The notes beneath the pieces are model-generated. The model was given only the letters and a program-made list of their open reading frames with translations. It was not told the DNA's origin and made no database searches. Shown here one piece after another: positions 44,721-56,432 of a DNA stretch of 64,000 nucleotides. The translations under genes were made by a program, and so were the position numbers. The stretch lies in the NCBI GenBank assembly GCA_036346205.1, contig JARFJB010001278.1, positions 5,676,001 to 5,740,000 of the forward strand, in the 5' to 3' direction. The stretch comes from Vesta saturnalis (Eukaryota > Arthropoda > Insecta > Coleoptera > Lampyridae). Position 1 is the first letter of the stretch, and each line of letters starts with the position of its first letter.

Positions 44721-47160
44721 TCTCGGGGTACATTCTATTTTCTAATCAGAATTTATCATAACGAAAATAATTTTCTCATGTTTTTCATATTACACCATAT
44801 GATTGTATATGATGACGTTATATATATATATATATTGAGATGTTTAGAAAGAGGTAATAGAAGTATCGGACAGCTTACATGACATTTGGGTCATAAAAAG
44901 GGGTAATTTCTGGCTCGATACAAGTGCGAGACACAATTTTACATAAATGTGGTTCACGATGGGTTTAAAATAAATTTATTTGGTATAAATTGATCTGAAT
45001 ATCATTTGCTAAGTTTGGTTTCATCATAAAAAGCAATTTGCTGCTACCAAAATTGTCAAGAATGTTAGATATCACCATTTTCGTAGAGTCATTTTAGTAG
45101 TGCAATTTTGCAATAAAATTCAATTTTCAAAGGTAATTTGGCAAGTAGACATTTCACAGGTGTTTAAACATGGACTATGTAGTTAGGATTAGGTTAGGGA
45201 TAGTGTATGTTTAGTTTTTAAAGGCAGGAAATACAAAATTTAGTAAAAGGGTTATAATATGGACAGTATAGACAATTTTCGCACACATTTTTGTTAGCAA
45301 ATTAGTAAAAAAAAATATAATACATGATTCACAAGAAGAAAAACATTTAGAACATTATGGCATACAAACATTTATAGTGCCGTACAATTTATAGTGTAAA
45401 AATCCTAAAAAAGTGTTAGACGATGAGACTTTTTCAATGCAAGACTGAATAACATTATGCATTGCAAATAAGTAGTGAGAACAATAAAGACAAGTTGTAC
45501 AAACCTTAAACATAACATTTTAAGTGCTAAAAACATTTTTTTATATGAATTTATTTCATATTTAAATTTAAGTATGGTTACGTTGTAAATTTTAGATTTT
45601 TCACATAATTTTATACTTTTTCCACATTATTAGATTTAGTTTTTGCTCTTAAAGCAAATAATAGATGTTCTTTCACAATATAAATAAGTTTTTATAAGGA
45701 TACAGCGTTTTTATCCGCAAAATTTTGCTAAATCTAAGGTGAACTCTAGACAAATTTACAAAAGCTTAAAATTTTCATTAAATTATATGTTTCGAATTTA
45801 AAAGATATGTTTTCTTATGTAAATTGTCCTCAGAATTCCAATTTTGCAAGTAATTTTAGTGTAGCTTGTAAGTGTGTATAGTTAATAGCTTATTTTGATT
45901 AGATTAAGTTGTTTCGTTTATTAGTGGTAGGAATTATTGCTTATTAGGTGTCCTTTTATTCGAAATTTCACATAGTTTTCATTTCCGTTTTAAATTTCAT
46001 TTCCGACCATGTATAAGAAAGTTACGGCCAAAATTCCATTTATGTACAATTCTTAATTTTGATTATCCAATCACATTCATTGTAAATTTTGCAATATGGC
46101 TGTAAAAAGTTGAAATTTCTGTAGCAACCAGAAACCTATAAAAGCAAGCGCTCAGGAATCATTCTCTCTAGAATTTGTTCAAAAGTGAAAAGATTAAAAC
46201 AGTGTTGCTAAATTTGTGTTTACATAACCTAATTTATTATCGTCGAGAAAGTTTACGTTACGAATAATTTCGAGAGCACTTGTTTTTATATCAATCGGTT
46301 AAAATTAAATAGTTCGGTCACCGATACCTGTCGTTGTTAATAAAATAATTCTGTACGATTAATTGATGTCACGATTTTGTGTAAATTTGTTTTCGTGTTT
46401 TCCGATTTAAAATAATTCTTTATATATCAAATTAAATTCCATTTTTATTTGGTGAAAGTTTGTTTTATTTATCCGGACAATTCCTCTTAAATAAATATTA
46501 TATTTCGGTAACTAAAATAAAAGTGTGTTAACAAAAATCTTGGATACTTAATAATACATTTTAAACGATATCACTCATAAAGATTTAAAACCATTTTAAA
46601 TAAAAGTTACCATAGTAAATAAGTGTTTGGAGGTTGCCGTTTTTGGAAAGAAAACATCTTGAAGCTTGGAAGTTGGTGTCTTCGAGAACCGAGATAGCAG
46701 TTGGATATTAGTAACAACAATAGCCGAGTGAACATTGCCTGCCTCCAGCTGAAGTTTGAAGACATCATTCAATCGACAGGAAGGACTGTATATGTGAGTT
46801 TTAAATTTTATAACCCTGTTATTGGTATTTCCCTGCAATTTATATTTGTTATATGTTATTAATTAAGAATTTCAATTATTTACTTGTGTAAACACCTGTG
46901 AAGCTAATAATTTTCTTTTCTTTTTCTAAATTTTCATTTTGATCCAAACATTAAAGTTTTCTTAATTATTTGACATCTTTTGACAGCTTTACTTGTTTTT
47001 CACTTAAGTTCTTTAACGCATGCGTTAGAAAGCAAATTCTATTCAGAGCAAATTTTATACGTTAAATTCAATTACATATAGGATATTTCTTATATTTTAA
47101 AAATTTTTATCTTCAACTAAATCCCTGAACTCTATCCCCAATTGAGATCCCTGAGCTAAA
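44721..47160. other. AT-rich non-coding stretch
   Basis: No gene. It contains a short (TA)n at about 44820-44835, an isolated TATA-like box at 46137 and otherwise T/A-rich sequence. It may include a decayed LTR or an untranslated exon, but nothing proves either. Confidence 0.35.
46137..46144 (+). promoter_or_regulatory. TATA-like box
   Basis: TATAAAAG in the context GAAACCTATAAAAGCAAGCG. No gene is recognised downstream. A GTGAGT donor-like sequence lies near 46792 and an AATAAA near 46489. Confidence 0.3.
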
Positions 47161-47166
47161 AATGTG

Positions 47167-48440
47167 CTTGGTATAATGAATCGGTAAAAAAGGCAGTGTG
47201 TAAAAAAAGATGCATACATGGCAATGGTTGCTGCAAAAAAGGTACTTAGAAAAGGCGATTGTATGAGGTGTACAGATTAAGAAACAAAGAAGCGAAGGAG
47301 GTAGTGAAAATAAATAAAGAGGAAGTGACCGTTGTGAAAGAGAGAGAATGCAGAATGATTTTGAGGTAAATAAAAAACTCTTCTGGAAATGGGTCAAGAA
47401 TACAAAACGTGGCCCAAAACGGAACTCTGCAGGAGTAATGAGTACGAGCAACGAAATACTATGGGATGATTGTGAAGTGAGGAAATGCGGGCAAGAACAT
47501 TTCGGAAAGCTATACAGTAGTAAGGAAAATAATATGGAAGGGTTAAGCAAGAAGAATGCAGAAGGAATGGTGAATGAAACTGAGAAGGATATTAGGAAAA
47601 ATGAGGTAGGGAAAACGGTAGGAAGGTTGAAAAACGGTAAAGGAACAGGCGTAGATGAAATCACCGGTGAAATGCTAAAGTATGGGGGAGCAAAGCTTAT
47701 ACGAAGATTGTGTGAATTTTTCAATGCATGTCTTAAGTGTGAAACAGTGCCGAGTGATTGGAAGAGCACTATCATTGTACCAGTGTATAAGGGTAAGGGG
47801 AACAAAAGTGATTTCAAGAACTACAGAGGAATAAGTTTGCTCAGTGTACCTGGTAAAGTATTTGGAAGAATACTGATTGATAGTGTACGAGAAACTACAC
47901 AAGCTAAGATTTGGGCTGTGTAGGGTGGCTTCATGCCAGGGAGAGGATGCGTTGATCGGATGGTAGCTCTCCAGCAGGTGGTCGAAAAGTGTTTAAGAGT
48001 AAAAAAAGGAAGCTGTACTGTGCGTTTGAAGATCTCGAGAAAGTGTAAGGCAGAAGGAGAAGCAGTGGGATGTATTAAATGAATATGGTGTAAGTAAAGG
48101 TCTAATAAACGGAATAAGAGCAGTATACAACGGTAGCCGAGCATGTCTTAGGGTGAGAGGAGGCGTGAGTGAATACTTCAATATTGATCAAGGAGTATGA
48201 CAAGGCTGTGTGATGTCACCGTGGTTGTTCAATGTATACATGGATAAAAGAAAGAAAGGTAAGGAGGTTTAAAAATAAAAGGACATGCCAGAGGCACTGT
48301 ATGAATCTTGCAGAAGCTAGGAAGGTATGCAGAGATAGGAAAGCACCGAGAAAGATTGTGAATGAAACTAAATAAGAGGCAGGGATTGTTTTGCCTACCC
48401 CGCAAGGGAATGGCGTGAAGGTTATGTTATGTTATAAAAA
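47167..48440 (+). pseudogene. LINE L-A copy 3 (5'-truncated, internally deleted)
   Basis: Begins in the linker upstream of the reverse transcriptase (WYNESVKKAVCKKR). It continues with the 191-codon open block 47348-47923: KKLFWKWVKNTKRGPKRNSA, GRLKNGKGTGVDEITGEMLK, CEFFNACLKCETVPSDWKST, KNYRGISLLSVPGKVFGRIL. A TAG at 47921 and a frameshift near 48000 break it. After SPWLFNVYMDK (about 48210-48246) the sequence jumps to the 3' end: 745 bp relative to copy 1, including the YADD box, are missing. They are joined at a shared GATAAA. The 3' end is CCCGCAAGGGAATGGCGTGA plus TTATGTTATGTTAT. It lacks the solo LTR present in copy 1 and so shows the empty site. Confidence 0.85.
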
Positions 48441-48469
48441 ATGAGTTACAGGAAAAGATCTAAGAGCTT

Positions 48470-49720
48470 GTGTGTAAATTAAATTTTCCTTACAGGATAA
48501 TAAATCTCGAATTATCGCGAATTATGCGTGGTCGGTTTCTGTAACATAACATAATTATTCGCAGTTGTAACTCTTTCCAACTAAATTTTATCTCTCTATT
48601 TGGCGAGAAGTTGTTGCCAAATATCTGCAGATGCTTCTAACTGTGCGGCCGTAACCTTATATATAAATTAAACTTTCCTTTTACAATTAGGCGCATTAGC
48701 GCCATTTTGTGAATTTTCAGAATTAAATTTTATGCTCTAGTTGAAGATATCTTATATACCAGTCAATTTGTACATACATTTGTTGCGAAAGATCTAATTA
48801 AGCTTTTCTGGCACAATAATTATGAGTAATTTATGCGCTATTTTTCGCTTTCGGAATAAGTTTTGGCGCTCTTATAAACATTTCTATTAACACGGTTAAG
48901 ATCGTGTGGCCGCTAGGCGCCAACTTATGTATAAATATACTTTTTTGATACGGAATAGTTAGGTGCAAATTATTCGCCGTTTTAAGCCTTCGAAATTATA
49001 CTTTGTCTCAATAAGAGACAAGTGATTAAGAAAATCATCGATGTCTCTAGTTTCACGGCCGTGAAATCATACACAGATTAAGATTTCTTGACGCGATCGT
49101 TAGGCTCGAATTATGCACCGTTTTGGGTTGTCGGAATTAAATTTTACCTTTTCATAGAAAGTATGTTGTGGCAAAATTTCCAGTGAAAAACTCAACCAAC
49201 GCGATGCCTTACACTGCTCATTACGTATAACGTATAAATTAAATCTTGATCGATAATCAGACCCAAAAAATGCGTTATTTTACGTCTAAAGAAAAAAGTT
49301 TACGCTTAAGTTGCTATATCTATTGGCTCGGTTAACGTCATACAGTCTTCATGCACTTTGTTCATAAATAAATTTTATATTATGCAGTAATTAAGCGCCA
49401 ATTACTTGCCGTTTTTCGTACTTGGCCCCGTGACAGATAAGCTATTGCTAAAAGTCTACCGATATCTGCATCTGATCGGTCGTAGACTTATGTGTAGATT
49501 AAGTTTTCCTTGTACAATAAATAGACGCAAATTATGCGCCATTTTGCGCTTACGGAATTAAACTTTACGCTTTAACTGAATATATATTATACAAAAATAT
49601 CTGTTGCCACGGTTAACATAATACAGTCGCCGTGGGCCAATCTATACATAAGTAAATTTTGCATTATGCAATCATTAATCCCGCCGTTTTATGCCTTAGA
49701 AGTAAAATTTTATGAGACAA
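48470..49720. repeat. Ancient ~140-bp tandem array with palindromic core
   Basis: About nine degenerate units. The core resembles GGCGCAAATTATGCGCC followed by GTTTT and, about 15 bases on, CGGAATTAAATTTTACGCTT. Cores lie near 48515, 48688, 48830, 48970, 49111, 49255, 49394, 49527 and 49672, a spacing of 133-145 after the first. The sequence before each core resembles GCCGTA, then CTTATGTATAAATTAAACTT. No coding potential. It starts about 30 bp after LINE copy 3. Confidence 0.75.
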
Positions 49721-50613
49721 TAAATATGCGGAATATAATAAAAATACTGTGGTGCAGTGCTTGGAGACTCGGGCGGTCAGCGACTTACTTCAGGAGCTGT
49801 AGCTGAATAAATTCTCCAGTTCCACTCACAGAAAGGTCAATGGTTTCGGATCAGATTGTCTGTGGGCCACTTTTGAACTATGGTTTCCAAACGTCTCTAT
49901 CGGTAGCTACAAAAGAGTAATTTCTAACTCGATTCGGTACGTAAGATGTCCTTAAAACGCAATTAGTACGGTCAGGAGGACGGTTGGGGATGACGAAAAA
50001 TGTCGCAGATTCCCTCTTGGCAATCACGGATCTCCGCCAGTAATAAGTAATAAGTAGTTTTATTAATCTATAATATATGCCACCTCTTCTTAAGTATAAT
50101 TAGCTAATGCGGTTGAACGCAAACATATAGCTGTACAGCAGCTCAGAAGTGGTAGAAAAAGGTGGATCGATCAGCGAGTAGGTGGGAGCGCTTCGGTCTG
50201 TTTTAATTGAAAATAAATTAATTATTAATATCTTTATAACACGAATATATTAGTCTTACTCTTCACATTGGGACAAACTCTATCAAATCAACTTTAGAAA
50301 ATTCCGTGTTTGAGCGGTTACTGTGGCATGTGACGTGTCGTACACAATTATACAACATATTGATAACTTAAGAATTGCCCCGATTTAATCTTATGAGAGA
50401 TGCTGTATTTTTGTCACCAATACTATTGTTAGAGGGAATATGAAATAACTTTAAAGGTCAAACGCATTTAGTACTATTGGTAGATATTGGCGGAATTATC
50501 AGACCGGTTTGAACCTTCAAACGTAAGCCTCTACCTAGCTCTACGAGTACCGACAATTTAGCTTACGCTAAATTATTTTCCAAAAATAACAATCTGCCTG
50601 CGTCGTTATCACG
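49721..50613. other. Non-coding stretch upstream of the ORF1 element
   Basis: No gene. The 5' untranslated region of the following ORF1 element probably begins somewhere after 50510, but no start or target duplication could be fixed. Confidence 0.35.
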
Positions 50614-52065
50614 ATGTCGCGCAGATTGTGTGAAGATGACGACTCCGACGGGATCTGGATCTACTTCGGAGGGACACCGATCACCGACGAGCCGATTTGG
50701 TATGGATCCGCCATGCCAAGCCGCCTACCATCACCACAGCGACAGAAGAGGAGAAGAGCGAAGAAGACGCCGCCGACAGACGTCGCCCCGTTAGTGGTGC
50801 CCCCACTAGCGGTTCCGACGACGTCCGCCGCCGCACAACCCGCACCGAGACGAGATCAGAGCCAGGGATCCACCCACGACGACTTCAAGACACAGAAAAA
50901 GAAGCCGAAGAAGACGCCGAAGGTTCGCCAGCCTACGCCGCCGCTCACCGACAACAGGTATGAGGCCCTCGAACCCTACACGGACAGCCCTGCAGCGATG
51001 GAGCAGGCAACTAGAGAAGACGCCAGGGAGAAAGTGCCTCCGGTAATCCTTCGTCAGAAGGAGAACTGGATAGCTTTCTCCCGAGAAATGGACCAACAGC
51101 GGATCGCCTTCACGAGGGCCAAGGCCTTCAGCGAGGGAATCCGGATTCAGCCTGCCTCACTCCAGGACCGAGACAGGCTGATCAGGTATATGGATAGGTG
51201 TGGTACTCCGTATCACACCTACCAGGCAAAGAGCGAGCGATTTGCCAAGGTGGTGATACGCGGTGTGCCCGTAGAGCTATCCGAGGTCGACGTTAGCTCA
51301 GAGCTAAAAGCGCAAGGTGTTAATACTCTCTCTGTTTTCAGGATGAAGCAGCGAGGACGCCCGATCCCCCTCGTGATGGTGTAATTGCCGTCCGAGGACA
51401 ACAGGAAGAAGATCCGGGAGGTGCACCACGTCGCCCGCCTCCTAGTCACCGTCGAGGATTTGCGGAGGAAATCCGGCATCGGGCAGTGTCACCGGTGTCA
51501 AGGTTTCCGTCACGCACAGCGTTGCTGCAGGGCGGCAGCGCGCTGTATTAAGTGCGCCGGCGATCACCACAGCAGTGAATGCACTAAACCCCGTACAGAC
51601 CGGGCAAAGCGAGTGAACTGCGGTGGGGACCACCCTGCCAGCTACAGGGGATGCCCGAAGTTCCCTCGACCTCCGCAACGGAAGAAGACGGAAGTACAGC
51701 AGAGACCGAAGAGGACACCGCCGACAGCGGCGCCTTCTTCAACCCGGACCGGCATCAGTTACGCCCGAGCGACAGCAGGCAAGGTTGAGAAGGCGGAATT
51801 ACCGAGAACGGCTCACGCCGCTGTCGTTACCCCGCCTGCCCAACCCGCCTTAGGGTTCGACGCCATATTGGGCCTCCTCGGAGGTCTCGATATGGAAAAG
51901 GCCCTACCTGCCATCCGCAAGGTGGCAGCGGCGCTCGCTAAGGCGCAAACTGCGATGGACCTGTGGGGAGTGATCCTCACGAGGAGAGGAAGAAGATTCC
52001 TGAGCAGCGCACCACCAACACAACAATATACACATTTATTTATTATTATATTATTATTATATTAG
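50614..52065 (+). pseudogene. Jockey-type LINE ORF1 (gag-like) with one nonsense codon
   Basis: Nucleic-acid-binding ORF1 protein of a non-LTR retrotransposon. Residues 1-150 are a low-complexity basic/Pro-rich region (RQKRRRAKKTPPTD, KKKPKKTPKVRQPTPP). About 150-255 holds a PRE_C2HC-like domain (RIQPASLQDRDRLIRYM, AKVVIRGVPVELSE). TAA at 51382-51384 (probably from CAA) interrupts the frame, which continues unchanged to zinc knuckles: CHRCQGFRHAQRC, CIKCAGDHHSSEC, then NCGGDHPASYRGC. The third knuckle has Arg where the first Cys is expected. The tail includes FDAILGLLGGLDMEKALPAI. GC content is much higher than the surroundings. No ORF2 follows; 50 bases after the stop an AATAAA and a short A tract end the element. 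Confidence 0.8.
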
Positions 52066-52115
52066 TTTTAAGTGTGATATGTACTATAAATGATATGTTA
52101 ATATCTAAAATCTTT

Positions 52116-52135
52116 AATAAACGTGTTAAAAAAAA
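52116..52135 (+). other. Polyadenylation signal and A tract ending the ORF1 element
   Basis: AATAAA (52116-52121) is followed six bases later by eight A (52128-52135), consistent with the 3' end of a retrotransposed transcript. Confidence 0.55.
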
Positions 52136-52867
52136 GCGGAATTATTGTAGGTGTTGATAATCGTATTTTGTACAGCTCCATTTGCAAATTTTGTACAGAA
52201 GCTTAAAAGGTGCAGTATATTGTTAGCCTGACTTCGGAACGTATTTATACGAATTTATTTATCAAAATAGGTTTTTACTTTTAAATTTTTATACATAAGA
52301 AATCCAAACCCTCAAGATAAATTGCAATACTTAGTTTCAAATATTAAATGTATTAATTCATTAATAGGACATCATGCGTGTTCCTTTATAATTTAGTCTA
52401 ATGATGTCGCTGATGGCCGTTTATCAACCCATCTAAATATTAACATTAACATTACAATTAGAACTTATGGAAATTTTACTGCAGATGTTGCGCACTTTCA
52501 ATTTTACTGTACATCATTACGAAATTAAAATTTTATTTTCGAACTCAGTACGTAATACTAAACATTTTGAATTTATAACTTTAAATAAACAATTACTCTC
52601 TATTTTTAGTTCCATTACGGGGTATCAAACGTTTGTAAATTTTATTATACAGTTTTCTCAATGCTTATGCGGTCAACGATTGGAGAGTTTTTATTGAGTA
52701 TGACAGATTGATGCTGATAAATGGAAACCTAGGCAGCGGAAAAACAAGCCTCTCATTACAATATTGAGTCCTAGAAGAAAAAAAATTAGAGTAAAACATT
52801 ATTTAGCCATCTACCTTCACGGCCTTAAACTTACGTATATATTATTTTTTTCTAACACTATAATCAG

Positions 52868-52953
52868 CGTTCGAGTTCGCGTTCTCGTTCGCGTTCGCGT
52901 TTGCTTTCGCGTTTGCTTTCGCGTTCGCGTGCGTGTTTACTTTCGCTTTTGCT

Positions 52954-52986
<33 letters not shown>

Positions 52987-53038
52987 CTGTTCGTGTTCGT
53001 GTTCATGTTCGTGTTCGTGTTCGTGTTCGTGATCGTGA

Positions 53039-53075
<37 letters not shown>

Positions 53076-53108
53076 TGTGTTCGTGTTCGTGTTCGTGTCC
53101 GTGTTCGA

Positions 53109-53153
<45 letters not shown>

Positions 53154-53186
53154 TGTGTTCGTGTTCGTGTTCGTGTCCGTGTTCGA

Positions 53187-53254
<68 letters not shown>

Positions 53255-53305
53255 GCGTGTTCGTGTTCGCGTTCGCGTTCGTGTTTGTGTTCGTGTTTGT
53301 GTCAG
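52868..53305. repeat. (TTCGTG)n hexanucleotide array
   Basis: About 73 hexamers. TTCGTG is dominant, with TTCGCG/TTTGCT variants mostly in the first 80 bases and TTCGAG/TTTGTG variants inside. A repeated block (GTGTCCGTGTTCGAGTTCG) occurs at about 53094 and 53174, suggesting segmental duplication. The Arg-Val, Phe-Val and Cys-Ser open frames here are artefacts. Confidence 0.95.
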
Positions 53306-53394
53306 AGTTTTTTGAAGATTCGTTTTTGCAAGATCAAATTTGTATTTTTGAATTTGCGGGTTGGTTTTTGAAAGCTGTAAGTATGGGTTGGTAT

Positions 53395-53520
53395 TGATTT
53401 GATCGAGATTGGTTTGATTAGTTTGATTGAATAATTGACTTGATTGATTTGATTTGATTTGATTGATTTGATTAATTGAGTTGCTTGAGATTGGTTTGAT
53501 TAATTGATTTGATTGGTCTG
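53395..53520. repeat. TTGAT-rich simple repeat
   Basis: Imperfect TTGAT/TTGATTTGA units, interrupted by GAGATTGGTTTG that occurs twice. Confidence 0.8.
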
Positions 53521-53614
53521 GGCGTAATCTATGGACAAATAAGAAACCAGGGGGCGTGGTCTACCCTTAGATGATCTGACCACCGGTCACGTGACAACCC
53601 ACACTCTTGTCACT

Positions 53615-53735
53615 ACTCCATACCCCATCACGACCGCCACCCTCACCCCCATTCCTTACTTCCACCCCAGCCGCCCACCCTAACCCCCGCCCCAGCCTGC
53701 ACCCTCCCCCTCTTCCTGCTCCACCACTGACGACG
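53615..53735. other. C-rich pyrimidine tract
   Basis: Strongly C-rich on the plus strand with many CCC and CCCC runs (CACCCTAACCCCCGCCCCAG), in an otherwise AT-rich context. Proline-rich open frames here are compositional. Confidence 0.7.
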
Positions 53736-53760
53736 TCATGCCCTCAAGCGGCCCCATTCT

Positions 53761-55639
53761 ACTTCTACTTAATTCAATTTTGCTTAAAATTTTGGGGTCA
53801 AGGTAAAACCAAAACTGTTTGCGATTTCTTGCAATAGATGTCAGTGAAAACACTAGGTGAACAAATCTTATTTGTTGCATACTTTACCGCATTATCGCAT
53901 TTTAGCTTTTACGATGTGTCTAATTTATAATTCTTAGGTACTTGTAATATTTGGATATAACTACGTTTGTAGGAACGGTATAATAGAGTGGCTAAACAGA
54001 TTATATATTATGCTATCAAATTTGTCAGTCAAGACGAAGAAGGGCACCATGTAAGCTTATGTAGCAGACTTTTTAGATAATATACAGTCAGGATTACATA
54101 TGATTCGTGTTTCTGGTTTAGGTAAAATAGTAAAGATTAAAATTTAGTGCAGAATAGTAAATCAATGTTTACACTGCGAGAAATAGTGTACGAATTTGCA
54201 GATACAACATCCTTTCTTACGTACTTTTCTTTTTTTCAATTCTTTTGTAAGACACTTAAAGATAGCTCTAGAAAAGTTGAACTAAGAAATACCAGTTCTG
54301 GAATTAGTGACGTCATGATAATCAATTTCATTTATAAGTAATTTACAAACCAAATTCTACATTGTCTTTCACATAGACGTAGTATAGTAATATTTAGTAA
54401 TATTTAATCTACGTCTTTGCAAACGTGGACTGCAGATAAACATACAGTAGACTCGTTCAATAGTAGTAGCGCTTTATATTTATCTATATGTCTGTGGTTC
54501 TACCTATATTGTTATATACGATCGGTATAAATTGACCGATAAAATTTACGATCATTTTAGAAACTGCCTAAAAATATTGCAGAACTGTTTGATCTGAGTG
54601 ACAATATACTGTTACCGCGTCTGAACTTTACAGAAGCATAGTATGACCATTGAGATAAAATATACGCTCTTCAAAGGTATTATGCAACGTCCAACAGTTG
54701 TCACCTAAGTATATGTACTTATCGTAAGCTTTATAAGTATTGTCAGACAAATTATTTGTTCACTGACAGCGGCATAAAACCTCCCATATCACTATTCACT
54801 AATTACGCTAATTACTATATTATGCAGTTATTTAATATTACTGTAGCGCAAAGTAAGCAAACTGCTTTTACATAGTAAATTCGAACATAACACATGGTAA
54901 TGTACGAACTGTGGGTATCATTCCTTTGAAAAGATAATGTACGTATTTTACGTGTCTTATCTTCCAATGAAGTATTTGTATACGAACACTAAATAGGAAT
55001 AAAACATTTACATTTAACAGAAAAGCTCTCGAATTTATCATTTACAAAATGTATGTAGGTTTTGCAATACATCGGGGTAACATTGTAAAATTCCCATACT
55101 ATTGCAGAAATAGAAATAGTTATAGGAGAAGTACATATTAAGGGATGCTTCCTTCGTTTAAAATCAATTTTTGTAACAGATAGCATGTAATTAATAGTCT
55201 TGAGTAAATATAGAAGCATTTGCTCCCATTAGATCTGTTAGTCATTCACATCACATTGGCAGATTGACGTTATAATTTGCATCATTACAACCAATTGGAA
55301 AAAGGGCACAACGAAACGGATATTTCAACATTTCAGGAAATGAGTTATACCAAAACTGTATAAATTCAAACAATCCTTCCACTGTTATATGACACATATA
55401 TTGCATAAATTTACGGCCTATGGATTGATTGTACGTAGTTTCTATTAAACACTATTTAACATGCATGCATGGGTGGATGTTAGGCATCTTTAACATACAT
55501 GCACTGGGTGCATAAATAAATAATCAAACATTACCCATTTCGTGTTTCACGTACAATACGATCCTAAGTAAAAATTATATGCATTTATTATTTGCTTCTG
55601 TATATTAATCCGTCAATGAACGATAAACTAATGAAGACA
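53761..55639. other. AT-rich non-coding stretch
   Basis: No gene, long repeat or RNA gene recognised. Confidence 0.35.
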
Positions 55640-55757
55640 ACTCGAGTGGTAGCAAGCCTTAACATTTTTCGAATAAATTACAGCGCTCGCTTAGCTGCGA
55701 TCGCTGGCGCCATAAACATGTGCTCGAATGGTAAGGCTAAGTTACCACTCTAGATAC
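55640..55757. repeat. Short inverted-repeat element
   Basis: ACTCGAGTGGTAGCAAGCCT near 55640 is imperfectly inverted near 55757 (reverse complement TCTAGAGTGGTAACTTAGCC). The centre is GC-richer (GCTCGCTTAGCTGCGATCGC). It resembles a small MITE; no target duplication is clear. Confidence 0.4.
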
Positions 55758-55898
55758 GTTAATTACTATTATACAGTTGTTGCAAAAAAACTCAATCTAA
55801 TAGGCGATGCATGTAGTTCAAATATTTTACCTTAGTGAAATGAAAATGTAAACTTTCACCATTATTATACATATTAAAATACTTCTCTTTTTTGAGTT

Positions 55899-56172
55899 TT
55901 TAATGGTGTATTTGTATATTAATGTAATACAATCTAAACGTTTCGATAACACTTACGAAATCTAATCTACTAAAATTATATTCCATAGTTGGCTTTATAC
56001 GTTTATCAAACTGTTATACAGTAGCCTTATGTTTATGTTTTAATTTTCAAATTTCACAAAATTATTTCAACATCTTTAATTATTTTAATAGATATTACTA
56101 CTGACGATGATAACTGTAAGTGTTATCGAAACGTTTAGATTATATTACATTAGTATATAAATACACCATTAA
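55899..56172. mobile_element. 274-bp MITE-like element with ~58-bp inverted repeats
   Basis: TTAATGGTGTATTTGTATAT at 55899 is inverted at 56172 (TTAATGGTGTATTTATATAC). The match continues through TCTAAACGTTTCGATAACAC and CTTAC. Both outer edges are TTAA, and the right one directly adjoins piggyBac element 2. The inner part of the right arm has a hammerhead-like sequence. Confidence 0.65.
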
Positions 56173-56432
56173 CACTACGACGCCCAGCCTTTCCCTAACT
56201 CCTCTAACGCCCAAAGGGGTCAATTTGACCCCTTGTGCATAAATGTTGTATTCTTGATTTTTTTTTAATTATATTTATTTATTATATTTTAATGTTTTTT
56301 CTCATTAATCACATGTTAATTAAGTTTACTTGAATGTAAATTTACACAGAAGAAGGTACAAATAACACAATCATAGTTCTGAATAGTTCACCCTTCTACA
56401 CAACTGACACATTTGTATTTGATTTTCATTGT

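Noticed and set aside
52764..53397. Open frames of Arg-Val, Phe-Val and Cys-Ser repeats
   Set aside because: They are three readings of one TTCGTG hexamer array.
53607..53837. Proline-rich 76-codon frame
   Set aside because: Compositional consequence of the C-rich tract; no homology-like features.
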